Shown: one piece after another, positions 32,367-42,591 of the stretch
How the letters are laid out: each line of letters starts with the position of its first letter
How positions within the stretch are numbered: the first letter of the stretch is position 1
NCBI GenBank assembly: GCA_963565915.1
Contig: OY751491.1
Location: 4,216,001-4,280,000 of the forward strand
Origin: Entoloma clypeatum
Lineage: Eukaryota; Basidiomycota; Agaricomycetes; Agaricales; Entolomataceae
DNA: 64,000 nt
Direction: 5' to 3'
Notes under the pieces: model-generated
What the model was told of the DNA's origin: nothing
Databases searched by the model: none
What the model saw: the letters and a program-made list of their open reading frames with translations, nothing else
Made by a program: the position numbers and the translations under genes

Positions 32367-32644
32367 TAGTCGTGGTTAAGTATTGTGTGTGTGTGTAAAG
32401 GAATGACAATGAGAAAAGAATGACAATAGGGAAAGGAGAAGATTGAAAATACGTGAGGTGTCTCGAAACGAGCTTTATCAGTTGAGGGTGTTTGGAGGTG
32501 TGGATGTGGCTGTGTGCGATGAGTTTGACGTTCATTTCGCAAATTGCTTGGGCCTTGAAGCTTGAAGACCCGCTGAGTGCGGCAGTCTCATTTGTGAACT
32601 AAGTGCCGCTTCGGAGATGATGGTGGGAGGTATGGTAGATGTCA

Positions 32645-32776
32645 AAAGGAAACGAGCTTATCAGCTCGTGCTGCTGGAACGTGGACGCGGCAGAGAGAAA
32701 GAGTTGATGCCGCATCCACGTGATGCGCCGAAGACAATACTCAAGTTCCCTCATGCCTCGCTCACTTGATTGATAC
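32645..32776 (-). repeat. Ngaro split repeat A1 (terminal)
   Basis: 132 bp at the 5' end of the element, ending gatac at 32776. The next base starts the second half of the host palindrome (aatcaggtgt). Confidence 0.92.
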
Positions 32777-32786
32777 AATCAGGTGT

Positions 32787-33030
32787 TCCAGTGTTGGTAC
32801 CCATTATTCAAATTATATGCAAAAAAGGACAATCATATTCCAGCCAAAATCAATAATATCTATAATTTGATACCCAGTAATTGTATGAAATAACAAAAGC
32901 ACAATCATATTCTAGCCACAGTGAATAGCATATATCATTCAGTATCCAATATTTAAATAAAAGCACAATCATTTCTAGCCTTGAATTCAATGATCACAAT
33001 ATTATTAGGCTATCTTATCTATCCAGTGTA
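32787..33030. repeat. Tandem copies of an AT-rich word, no gene
   Basis: Three diverged copies of caatcatattctagcc-aaaatcaataatatc-tagtatccagtattt (near 32830, 32908 and 32965). They mirror the two copies at 24856-24985, so the palindrome sits inside one AT-rich repeat region. Confidence 0.55.
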
Positions 33031-33240
33031 GTGTTTGAAGGTCCAGTTTGCTTTTTCATGAATTAGATTGAGACCAGATCGAACTGAACCGGTGAAAGAC
33101 TGGAGCGCCAATCTCGGTTGTTAAGGTTTGGAATCTCACTTGTCCTCAGTTCACTCCAAACTTTGGAATATGAAAGGCCAGCCAAAGACCGGTTCAAACG
33201 GGTTTAAACTGGTCTTTTCCATGGAACAATCCGAGGAACA
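33031..33240. repeat. One end of a TA/GTGTTTGA foldback element
   Basis: It begins GTGTTTGAAGGTCCAGTTTG directly after TA (33029-33030), like the element at 23520. The interior has accggttcaaacgggtttaaactggtc, partly self-complementary. The opposite end is not recognisable. Confidence 0.5.
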
Positions 33241-33279
33241 GAAATCAAGATCATAAAACAGCAAAGTGCAAAATTTGTG

Positions 33280-33362
33280 CCATTTGCAAGAATTGAACTC
33301 ACAACCTCTATAGTACAGAACATAGTTCAGTCATTTATCTAATCAACTGAGCCACAAGTCCA
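33280..33362 (-). repeat. tRNA-like sequence, probable tRNA-derived SINE relic
   Basis: On the minus strand GTGGCTCAGTTGATTAGA fits a pol III A box (33341-33354). GAGTTCAATTCTTGC fits a B box (33287-33300) in a T-arm-like context. The boxes are about 12 bp further apart than in a standard tRNA. The acceptor halves (GGACTTG and ...CAAATGGC) pair poorly. It is therefore a SINE or tRNA pseudogene rather than a working tRNA. Confidence 0.4.
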
Positions 33363-33527
33363 TTATATCTGGTGCATCACAATCATTCTACATCACAACT
33401 TTCCCACTTCCCAAATAGGCACACCTAGAAAAAACACAAAAGGTGTGTGTGTGTGCTCCCTCCTGCCTCGATCACAAGTAGACAGATTATGAATAAAATC
33501 TATAAATATATTCTGGCCTTTTTAGCA

Positions 33528-33741
33528 TCTGTGCCCCTCGTTGCAGAGTCAGCAATGGGTGGATGTGTTGTTTTGATGTTGGATGATGTGTATCACACTC
33601 GCATCAAATGTGTCAAATATATGTAAACAAACTCAAAAAACATCACATCTCTCCTTAACATGGCTACACAGGAGGAAATCAGCTTATACACTATATCGAT
33701 TATGTAGCAGAGTATCATATGTCAATAAATGTGTTGATTTT
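33528..33741 (+). repeat. Dispersed repeat, copy 1
   Basis: About 215 bp matching, in inverse orientation, 61064-61282. Shared stretches include gcaatgggtggatgtgttg, catcaaatgtgtcaaatata, atggctacacaggagga and agagtatcatatgtcaataa. By eye the identity is above 80 percent. No terminal repeats were found and it contains no gene. Confidence 0.7.
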
Positions 33742-35300
33742 ATGGAATGATGCCACAGATTCTAAGTCATAGAGGTGCCATGCTCTACACCAACTTGTTC
33801 TCGGTACAAGCACCGTCGTGTCCAGAAAGATCCCTTTCTTGCTGGAGGCAAGGAGACGGCTCGCGGGAAGGGGGGACGGTCGGCCGGTGATTTGGCACCA
33901 TCGCAGCACCAGACGCATCCTCTGGGGCCACAGAAGTATTGTTGGAGGACGAGAGGAGATGGGTGGTTTTGCAATTTGGACTTATAGAACAGCAGGTCAG
34001 ATGGATAATCAGGTAGCATGATCAACGTACCCCGTTGCTTTATTTTGTCCAGAACGATGAGGTTCCTCCTCTATTCTTGCAGTGGTTTCTGCGGCATCCT
34101 TCCCTTTATTTTTTCTGCCTTTCTTCAACTTCTCCCCCTTCCCCCCAATTCCCAAGTCATTGAGCAAGCCCAGATCCGCAAGTAGTTGCTGATTATGAGC
34201 GATGTTGGCATCACGTTGCTTTTTGTAGTTGCACTTCCAGACCTTGGGCTCGTTGTAGTAGACAGTGTCACCGAGTGGTACTGTGCTGTCTTCGATTTCA
34301 CCAGAGAAGTGCTGAGCATTGGGAGTTTGATCATGGTGCATGGCAGTGTTAAGTGCTCGTCCAGCATGTGTTGCATCATCTAAAAATATTGTAAGAAATC
34401 TCACATGTCTTCAAGTTCATCCAAGTCAAGGATGTACTCACCAAATGACAAGATGCAAAAGTCGAGGAAAGGATCAAGGAACAAATCCTTGTAATTGTCC
34501 TCAAGGTACTGCTCATAAGTGTTCCCTCCAAGGTCAGTTCCGTGATGAATACTACATAGGACAACTGTCAGTTTAGACCGAATAGGGCAGACATCATGTC
34601 CACCTATGCCAAACTGTTTAGCTTGCTACCAAGACAAGGAACCAGTCCCCCAGCAAGAATAGTGACATTCCAGCCTGTCTGCCGAGAGATTGATGCCGCT
34701 GTCACCTCTAAGGTTCTTGGGAGTGAATCGATTGCGCTGCTGTGAGATCATCAGTCGGATTGAAACGATCGACCGAGAGGAAGTGGACATATGCTTGGAG
34801 CTCTGTAATGTCATTATTTCCAGATAAGCCTTTCGCCTTCATGACGTGGCGATGTTCTTCAACATGTTTCTTCACGTCTTCGGGGGCGGCCTTGTACCAC
34901 TCCTGTATCTTGATATTTGTGAAGGTGAAGAGCTTTGTTCCTTCGGTGACACTGGACTTGTATGCCTCCCAGGCTTCTGCAACTTTGGGTTTCAACTCTG
35001 ACTCCCACAGCAAGTTCTGATATGCCTGCCACAGTTGCACAAGTTTTGGTGCCACACTCAATTTGAGGATCTCTCGTTTCCCCGTCCCGGATGTGGCTGC
35101 ACGTGTATGGTTGTTAAACCAGTTGCGCACTTGCTGCATGAAGGAATGTTCAACAACGACGAGCAGAAATGAGCTACACATAGTACATACCTCACCATGT
35201 TTTGTGTTTGCGATGTGAGTAGCTTGCTCTGGGGTGACCCCCCTTTTCTTTGGTATCAAGGTAAGCAGGAAGTAATCCTTCAAGCCATTTTTTCACACTG
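33715..35300 (-). pseudogene. Intron-containing gene fragment of unknown basidiomycete family
   Basis: The main exon (about 34708-35133) encodes VRNWFNNHTRAATSGTG, QAYQNLLWESELKPKVAEAW, IKIQEWYKAAPEDVKKHVEE. This is a pattern I associate with expanded Agaricomycete proteins of unknown function. An intron at 35134-35190 (57 bp, GTATGTAC...catgcag) separates it from an upstream piece (TPEQATHIANTKHGE). Another intron at 34380-34441 (62 bp, GTGAGTAC...tttttag) lies in the downstream part. That part continues as DDATHAGRALNTAMH and a Lys-rich stretch (KGEKLKKGRKNKGK). A stop near 34705 and unclear ends suggest a broken gene. Confidence 0.5.
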
Positions 35301-36002
35301 GTGTCAAAAATCAAACGTCTAGTCATGGAGAGGCAATGGAAAGTCAACAGCAGATACTCGAAACTTGAGAACTAGAACCCAGAGAAGCACCCTCCACCGG
35401 CACGTCCTTATGAACTAAATTTTATTTTAAAAATGGCGCTAATTATTTTACGGCTCCACACTGACAACACATGACCACAGGGTCTAATTCAAAGCTATTT
35501 AAATTTGTCTTGGTCGATCTACAATCTTTCTCTTAGACCATCATGGTGTCGCGACTGTCTGATCCCTCGTCTACTATGCCCTCTCGTCTTCCTCCGCCTG
35601 TTTCATATGGTTGTTATATCCGTCTCCGAATCTCCGATCCACTCCGATCGTCCTCCGACATTCCGGACATCCATTACCTCCACATCTCCGCACGTTGCCA
35701 TCGTGCATTTCATATTCATAACTCCATGCCTTTATGCATTTCATATTCATATTCCCATTTACTTATGCATCGCCTTTTCCGCATGGTCCATTGACCGACA
35801 TCTCCGATGTTCATTACAGTCGCTGGCAACTTATGCCACAACTCTGGACCTACTCTGACCATCTCTGTAAAGTAATCACATTTAGATATTTAAGCTCGTA
35901 CCATACCTGTAGTTCCTCAGTTTGTTACATTCCGATCCTGCGATCTGACTCCGATCCGACTCCTCCGACATTTTGACTAATACTTGATTACATTGTACTT
36001 AC
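35301..36002. other. Non-coding, (tccga)-rich, probable LTR remains
   Basis: There is no gene. From about 35500 the sequence is rich in ctccgat/tccgac words. It has a TATA-like atatttaagctcgtacc (35886) followed by cctcagtttgttacattcc, resembling the core of the LTRs at 36003 and 48408. It is probably an older, damaged LTR of the same superfamily. Confidence 0.4.
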
Positions 36003-36466
36003 TGTTACGAGCCTTCTCGCTATGTACGATACTTACATTACCTCTGTAGTTATGTTCACATCTTCGAAAGCCACTTCATATCCGACTCCGACATTAGCCA
36101 CTCGTTCTCCGACTCCGACGAATCCACACGTCCTCCGACATACTATATAAACCTATGTATAATCTTGTATTAGCTTCAGTTTGAATATCAACTTAGATTC
36201 GACATCTTACCTCCCGTCCTCTTTCCGACTCTTAACTTGAGTCCGACCTCCGATCCTCCGAAATAAGGACACCAATGTATTAGCGAGGGCGCAACACACA
36301 AGTTGAAGCCAAGTCCTTGCCCCTATGTCGCACGTGCTCTGACCACCCTCCAACCCTCCGACGTGTCCGACGTAGCTCCGATGTGTCCGACGTAGCTCCG
36401 ATGTGTCCGACGTAGCTCCGATGTGTCCGACGTAGCTCCGATGTTTTTGTCGATCAGTTCTTAACA
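36003..36466 (+). repeat. Putative LTR of the Gypsy-C superfamily
   Basis: 464 bp beginning TGTTACGAGCC and ending GTTCTTAACA (TGTTA/TAACA), with a TATA box (actatataaacc, about 36142). It contains the conserved block gggcgcaacacacaagttgaagcc (36281-36304). A clean 5-bp flank duplication was not found. Confidence 0.55.
36356..36444. repeat. 20-bp tandem repeat inside the LTR
   Basis: About 4.5 copies of ctccgatgtgtccgacgtag. The first unit differs by one base. It lies in the U5-side part of the putative LTR. Confidence 0.95.
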
Positions 36467-36894
36467 CAGTTCAAATATCAACCAAGTTCACTCCTCTACT
36501 CTCAGTCCATGCCAGAGATCCTTGCCATGGTACAATATGCCGACGACATCCTCATCTTCTGCTCTTCCTCCATCGTTACCCTTCAACGAGCTCAGTACTG
36601 TGTCCGAGTCACAACTCCGACGTTGTCCGACCACTTCCACGTCAGTGTGTCTCTCACCGAGATCTCTCCAAGAATCTCTGCACCTCCGACCCCTCCTCCA
36701 ACCTCCTGAAATTGGGACGGCGCAACACATACATTGAAGCCATGTCCCTCCCCTTCGTCGTTCCTCCGCATTTCCGGAGTTCCGCTCCGGTCTCAGTCCT
36801 ACGTCCGACCTCCGACAGACTCCGACGAAGCTCTGATGTTTCACCTACTTAACAGTATATTCAAACTCAAACCGTTTTTGGATTCCTGCTAGTC
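36467..36894 (+). repeat. Partial LTR / leader of Gypsy-C
   Basis: It starts cagttcaaatatcaacc, like the region just after the TATA box in the LTR at 48408. It carries a third copy of the conserved block (ggcgcaacacatacattgaagcc, near 36716). The segment ends at about 36854 with cttaaca. It looks like the R-U5 part of the Gypsy-C 5' LTR lacking U3, followed by a 40-bp leader. No primer-binding site was recognised. Confidence 0.45.
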
Positions 36895-37985
36895 ATGGCA
36901 CTCTGAAACACCAAGACAGCAAAAGCCGCAGAAGCTGGCACTGCTAGGCAGCAAGTTCTACAAAATGTTGAACAATGTTTAACAGAACTATCCCCTGTAA
37001 CTCCAACTACTCCAACACCTCCGGGTTTTCGGCCCATCACACCTCCGCATAATATTCCGATCCCCACTTCCCCCATAGAATCTGCACCCCTGTCTCCTCA
37101 GAATATTTTTGGCCCACAAGCCCTTGCGGATGCTTTCGTCTTAATGACCAATGAACTCAAATGCAGCAAAGGTCACAAGCATCACAAAAAGGCTAAGGAT
37201 CCGGACACCTTTGACGGTTCCGATCCCCGGAAACTGAACCAGTTCATCCTCCAATGCACATTGTTTTTCCACAACAACTCCGAGTATGACAATGACTCTG
37301 CCAAAATCACTCTCGCCATCTCTTTCCTCCGAGGCACAGCTCTCGATTATTTCGAGCATTTCATCATCGAACCGGACCTGGACAACCCCCCAGACTGGTA
37401 CAAAGATTGGTCCGCATTCCTCCGCACACTCCGCATGGAATTCGGGGTCATTGACCCCGTTGCGGATGCTGCCGACTCTCTGGACAATCTCAAAATGCGC
37501 AAAAATCAACATATTCTCAAGTATAATATCGAGTTCACACGCCTTGCTGCCAAAACGCACTGGGACAGCTCCGCCCTGCATCACCAGTACTACTCCGGGT
37601 TGGCGGAGCGGATTAAAGATGTCCTTGGGACTCAAGCAAAGCCAAGCACGTTACCAGCACTTAGGGAGCTAGCACAGACTATTGATGCTCGCCCTGGAAA
37701 CGTCAGCGCGAGAAATCCCACTCCGACAAATCCGAAGCTAAAACTCCCTCCGCAAACTCCGATAAAAACTCCAAAGCCAAACCGCAGACACAGAACCAGG
37801 GCAAACAGTCGAAGCCTTCCTCCGCTCCCAAGTCCGACATCTCTGACAAACTCGGAAAAGATGGAAAGCTAACTCCAGAGGAACGCAAACACCGTTTTGA
37901 CAACAACCTCTGTATGTTGTGTGGCAAAGCTGGACACATCACGAAAGATTGCCTGAAGTCTTTGTCCTCCGCCTCTAAGGCTAAG
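36895..37985 (+). pseudogene. Gypsy-C Gag
   Basis: From ATG at 36895 (with a TGA as the fourth codon) the frame runs to 37872. It has a classical gypsy gag domain: DPDTFDGSDPRKLNQFILQC, LRGTALDYFEHFI, DNLKMRKNQHILKYNIEF. A frameshift near 37725 moves the end into another frame. That frame carries TPEERKHRFDNNLCMLCGKA and GHITKDC, a CCHC knuckle. It is non-functional in this copy. Confidence 0.85.
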
Positions 37986-37987
37986 GC

Positions 37988-38983
37988 GTGCGCTGCCCAA
38001 GCCAAGACCACGGACAAAACAAAGAATTAGTGGGCAGTCCACAGGACTCTGTACGGCCTGAGGACTGCATTGAACCCATCCGTACTACCACTCTACTCAA
38101 CGCTTCTGCTCTTTCTGACCCTGATTCCCTCCGGGTCCGACTTACATCTCCGCTTATCTCCAATTCTTCTCCGATAGCCGCCCTTGTGGACTCCGGCTCT
38201 ACTCATTGCTTTATTGACTCCCGTTACGCTTCATCCTATAAACTCCCTTTCACCTCCATACCTCCGATTGAACTTAAATTATTTGACGGAACATCCAACT
38301 CCGTCATTACTCAGGTGGTTGATCTTCCTGTATACTTTTCCTCCAGTGAATATATGGCCATTACAGCCTATGTGACTCTGCTCGATTCCTCCTGTTCTAT
38401 GGTCCTTGGATACAACTGGCTCACCTGCTACAATCCTATGATTGACTGGGTATTGGGCAGTATTACTTTCCATCCACAGCTCTTGAAGGAGTCTCCGACC
38501 TTGACGTCTTCTGCCAGGTCAGCTCCGCTACCTCCACAGACCTCTCCCGATACTCCGACCTCCGACTCCGGCACACCCACTGCAACTCTGGATGTTGTTC
38601 CGAATATTGCATTGATAAATGCAGCCGCATTTGTGCGCGCTTGCAAACTTCCGGGTGCCCAATCTTTCCAAATTCACCTCTCCGACCACATGATCTCTGC
38701 CCAATCTGCTTCCATGTCCGAGGAACCTCCGGACCTCTCCCATATCCCAGAGGAATATCACGATTTTGCCGATGTTTTTAGCAAGACAAAAGCAGACACC
38801 CTCGCTCCGCATCGTCCATATGACCTCTGCATCGAGTTAGAAGACGGATCGACTCCCCCTATTGGCCCCATGTACTCCATTTCACAATCTGAACTATCTG
38901 CCCTGCGAAACTTCATAGACAAACATTTGGCCATTGGTTTCATTCGCCCCTCTCACTCTCCCCATGGTGCTCCGGTCCTCATG
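37988..38983 (+). pseudogene. Gypsy-C protease and RT N-terminus
   Basis: The segment encodes ALVDSGSTHCFID (protease active site), DLPVYFSSSEYMAITAYVTL and LGYNWLTCYNPMIDW. The pre-RT segment follows (IPEEYHDFADVFSKTKADTL, PIGPMYSISQSELSALRNFI, IRPSHSPHGAPVL). At about 38983 the sequence jumps directly to the region just before the YLDD motif. About 100 RT codons, including the first catalytic Asp, are missing. Confidence 0.85.
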
Positions 38984-39885
38984 ATATCTTCAGTGACCTC
39001 CTCGATGTTACAGTGGTGGTCTACCTCGATGACATTCTCATTTACTCCGACAACCCCACCAAGCACCCCGACAATGTCAAGGAAGTTCTCCAACGTCTCT
39101 GCAAGAACGGACTTTACATCCACTCTGACAAGTGCAAATTTTCTGTCGACACAGTCGAATATCTTGGTTTCATCCTTTCTCCCTCTGGTCTCCACATGTC
39201 CGAAACCAAGGTGAAGACCATTCAAGGGTGGCCTGAACCTCGAAAAGTGAAGGACGTACAGTCTTTCCTTGGATTCGTGAATTTCTATCGACGTTTCATT
39301 CATGGTTATTCGGACATCGTTGTTCCACTCACTCAACTCACCTGGAAGGGTACTCCATTCCGGTTCTCCAACTCTGCACGGAGTGCGTTCAACAAGTTGA
39401 AACTTGCTTTTACCAAAGCACCAGTCCTCACTCATTGGATTCCTGATCAACCTATTATCATCGAGACGGACGCCTCTGACTATGCACTTGGTGCTATTTT
39501 GTCCATCTGGACCTCCGACAAGGAGATACACCCAGTAGTGTTCCACTCCTGCACCTTCACCGCCCCGGAACTCAACTACGACACGCATGACAAGGAGTTA
39601 CTTGCTATCCATGAAGCATTCAAGGTATGGCGACATTACCTTGAAGGCTCTGCTGCTCCAATTGACGTTGTCACAGACCACAAGAGCCTGGAGTACTTCG
39701 CCACTACCAAGGTTCTCACATGCCGACAGGCCCGGTGGTCCGAGTTCCTCTCTCAGTTCAATCTCTTGATTCGCTTCTGCCCCGGACGTCTCAGTACCAA
39801 GCCGGACTCTTTGACTAGACGATGGGACGTCTATCCCAAAGAGGGGAATAGCGACTATGCATTGGTAAATCCAAGCAACTTCTGA
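38984..39885 (+). pseudogene. Gypsy-C RT C-terminus and RNase H
   Basis: After the deletion the frame reads DVTVVVYLDDILIYSDNP (motif C intact). It continues through the thumb (VQSFLGFVNFYRRFIHGYSD) to RNase H with ETDASDYALGAIL, YDTHDKELLAIHEAF, VTDHKSLEYF. The end is CPGRLSTKPDSLTRR. It stops at a TGA (39883-39885) where related gypsy polyproteins have Arg in NFRPVF. Confidence 0.88.
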
Positions 39886-41430
39886 CCAGTCTTTTCCCAA
39901 GAACAGCTGTCCGGATCTCTCCAAGCTACGGAGTTGTTCACCCCTGTTCTCCGCGCCACAGTCATAATGGACATTGAACAGTTGCACTCTGACATCCTCC
40001 ATTCACTCCCATCCGACCCAATCTATGCCGACCATCTCAAGGAGCCCAAACCGCACTGGTCCATAGACTCCGACAGTTTCCTCTGTCATAGTGGTCGCAT
40101 TTATGTTCCCGACTCCAATAACCTCCAGCTCTGCATCCTCCGCAACAAGCACGACCATATTCTCTCCAGACAACCCGGACAGAACAAGACAGTTAGTCTC
40201 ATTCAACAAGATTATACTTGGCCTGGTGTTCGAGACTTTGTCAAAAAGTACTGCAAATCCTGCACCACTTGCATGCACTCTAAACCTCAACGCCACAAGC
40301 CCTATGGTATGCTCAAGCAACTCCCAGTTCCAAACCTTCTGTGGAACTCCATATCCATGGACTTCATCAAGACACTTCTGACCTCCAGCGGTTTTGACGC
40401 AATCCTTGTTATTGTTGACCGAATGACAAAACAAAGCATTTTTGTTCTGACTACGATCCACTGCACCTCCAAAGATCTAGCCACCTTGTTCATCCTGCAT
40501 GTGTTCTCCAAGCACAGAGTACCAGAACATGTCACCTCCGACCGAGGCCCGGAGTTTGTCTCCCTTTTTTTCCGCTCCCTCTGAAAAGCCCTCAACATGA
40601 CTCTGCATTTCACCTCTGGCTACTATCCCGAAGGTGACGGTCAAACCGAACGTACCAACCAAACCTTGGAACAGTATCTCCGCATCTTCTGCAACTATCA
40701 GCAGGACAACTGGTCCGAGCTACTTCTGCTTGAGGAGTTCGCGTACAACAATGCTCCGAGTGCTATGACTGGGATCTCGCCCTTCTTCGCCAATAAAGGT
40801 TATCATCTGAACCTCTCCGTCCATCCGGAGTGCAACCTCGCATCCACCCGTGCCCAACAATTTGTCGTAGACCTGGACGAGCTTCACCAAGAGCTCAAAT
40901 CTACAATCCTAGAAGCTCAACAACACTATCAAGGCCCCGCGGACCTCCGGCATGCTCCGCCCCCTCCGCTCGAAGTAGGACAGCAAGCGTTTGTGAAGGC
41001 TAAGTTTTTCTGCACTACATGACCCTCCAAAAAGCTGTCTGAAAAGTACCTTGGCCCCTTTGACATCCTTGCCAGGAATGGTACACACTCTTACACCCTC
41101 CGACTTCTGGACATCATATGCGGTGTTCACCCCATTTTCCACATCTCCATGCTGGAGCCATCTGTTCTGAACATCATTCCGAACCGGACAGTAACTCCGC
41201 CTCCTCCAATTGACGTTGAAGGAGAAGTGGAATATGAAATTGCCGAAATCCTTGACACCAAACTGGATCGGCGGTGTTCTTGCAAACTGCTCTATCTAGT
41301 CCATTGGCTAGGCTATGAAGGAACCGATGAGGAACAGTTCTGGCTACCCACCACGGAACTCGAACACACGATGGACTTAGTTGCGGACTTCCACTCCATG
41401 TATCTGGAGAAACCAGGCCCCTTATCACGC
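39886..41430 (+). pseudogene. Gypsy-C integrase and chromodomain
   Basis: A zinc-binding region (H.....C..C in CKSCTTCMHSKPQRHK) is followed by an integrase core (SMDFIKTLL, TSDRGPEFVS, GDGQTERTNQTLEQYL). A GPFDI-type C-terminal domain and a chromodomain follow (YEIAEILDTKL, CKLLYLVHWLGYEGTDEEQF). TGA codons interrupt at 40582-40584 and 41020-41022. The second is at an Arg position (TTRPSKKLS) in relatives. Confidence 0.85.
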
Positions 41431-41439
41431 AAGACATTC

Positions 41440-41725
41440 ATATTGCAAAATAAAAAAATAATAATAATTAAAAAGAAATTAGAGGGAAGAGGGGCTAACT
41501 GGGTTTTGGCCTTTTTGGCCAGCGGACTGTCATCCTCCGACTCACCCTCCGGTTCTCCCTCCGCCTCCTCTTTCTCCGCTTGCAGTTCCACAAGCTCCCC
41601 ATCCGCCAACTCCTTGTCCTCCCCCTTGTCCATTTCCTCATCCTCTTCCTCTCCTTTTTTCTCTTCTCCGTCCTCCGGCTCCGACTCTGGAGCCACCGCC
41701 TCCAGCAGGAAGTTCCGGTAGGCGA
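41440..41725 (-). pseudogene. Antisense acidic gene, 3' part left of Gypsy-D
   Basis: The minus strand encodes YRNFLLEAVAPESEPEDGEE and a strongly acidic stretch, then SPLAKKAKTQLAPLPSN and a stop near 41440. Its 5' part lies on the far side of Gypsy-D (47901-48276). The gene runs antisense to Gypsy-C pol and begins right after its chromodomain. Confidence 0.55.
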
Positions 41726-42015
41726 TGTTATGATCGTATTTTCACTTTTTCACTTTATCTTATCTTATCTCGATCTTATCTTATCTACATCATATCGTAC
41801 ATGAGGACATCTTATCATTATCGCGCAGCATGATGCTGCCACAACGCAGCCTCATGGAATTTACATATATAAGTAGGGTACTTTCACTTGTATTCGATAG
41901 CTTGTTCTCTTGAGATTCCCGCTGGGTCTCTTGGCAATACAGTTCTCTTATCATCTTTCCACTTCGTTCCTAAGTTTGGGCTCGCGACGTCGTTTGACTT
42001 AGCGTCGCCTCAACA
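41726..42015 (+). repeat. Gypsy-D 5' LTR
   Basis: 290 bp with a run of (cttat) words and a TATA box (catatataag near 41865). Six of the eight or so substitutions against the 3' LTR are CpG-to-TpG/CpA changes. Confidence 0.95.
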
Positions 42016-42591
42016 GAAGAACAAGCTCTTTCTACTCGCCTGCCCAAACACACACTTCCCACTCCATCATCACTATCCCCGCCGTTTCGCACTTTTGCAT
42101 TAAAAGTCGCACTTCGTTATTACATGCGGACCCTAGCGTTAAGGGGGATCTTCCGAACTTCAGGGATAAGAAGAGAAACGCTTGGTGCACCCACCATATC
42201 TAACGTTGCCGTTTGAGACACATAGGAAAACGTTGAGCCTGTCCTGTGTCGAGGTGACCAAAGGCCGACACAACTAACCTTCGGGAAAGCTGCTGGCACG
42301 TGTGACAGTTGGAGAGAGCAGACTGTACACGTCTAGATCGCAAAAGGTGTTCCAACCCCCGACCCTATTTCAGGATATCGACCAGTCCAGCGCGCGTAGG
42401 GGATCTGACCACGTGGACTTCATTTTTCCTAGATCTTCCTTTGCTCGGGTAAATCGGCTACCTGGGTAAACAGATCGCTCTTTGGGTTTTTTCTTTTAGA
42501 TTTTTTCTCGCCTAAGTGTTAGAACAGGGTTGTGCGCCCGACGCAAGGTACTATTGTTCAAAAAACAACCACTCCCTCTCATCACACCATC
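42016..42591 (+). other. Gypsy-D leader, no gene
   Basis: An untranslated leader of 576 bp between the 5' LTR and the gag start. No tRNA primer-binding site was recognised at its beginning (gaagaacaagctc), so self-priming cannot be excluded. Confidence 0.6.

Larger units (their letters stand above)
26569..32776 (-). mobile_element. Ngaro-type tyrosine-recombinase retrotransposon, complete
   Basis: A 6208-bp element with the order, on the minus strand, A1 (32776-32645), gag-like ORF, zinc ORF, RT-RNase H, tyrosine recombinase, B1 (27130-26973), A2 (26972-26841), B2 (26726-26569). B1 and B2 are identical over 158 bp, and A1 and A2 differ at one base in 132. This split-direct-repeat arrangement is diagnostic of Ngaro/PAT-like elements. 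The host palindrome joins exactly across the insertion (aaatccacc + aatcaggtgt) with no duplication or loss, as expected for recombinase-mediated integration. The only clear coding lesion is one TAG in RNase H. Confidence 0.93.

Noticed and set aside
33280..33362. Functional tRNA gene
   Set aside because: The acceptor stem does not pair and the distance between the A- and B-box-like motifs is too long by about 12 bases.
41313..41721. Plus-strand Ser-rich extension after the Gypsy-C chromodomain as a Pol domain
   Set aside because: It is the antisense reading of the acidic minus-strand gene (tcc/gga-rich codons) and has no counterpart in gypsy Pol proteins.
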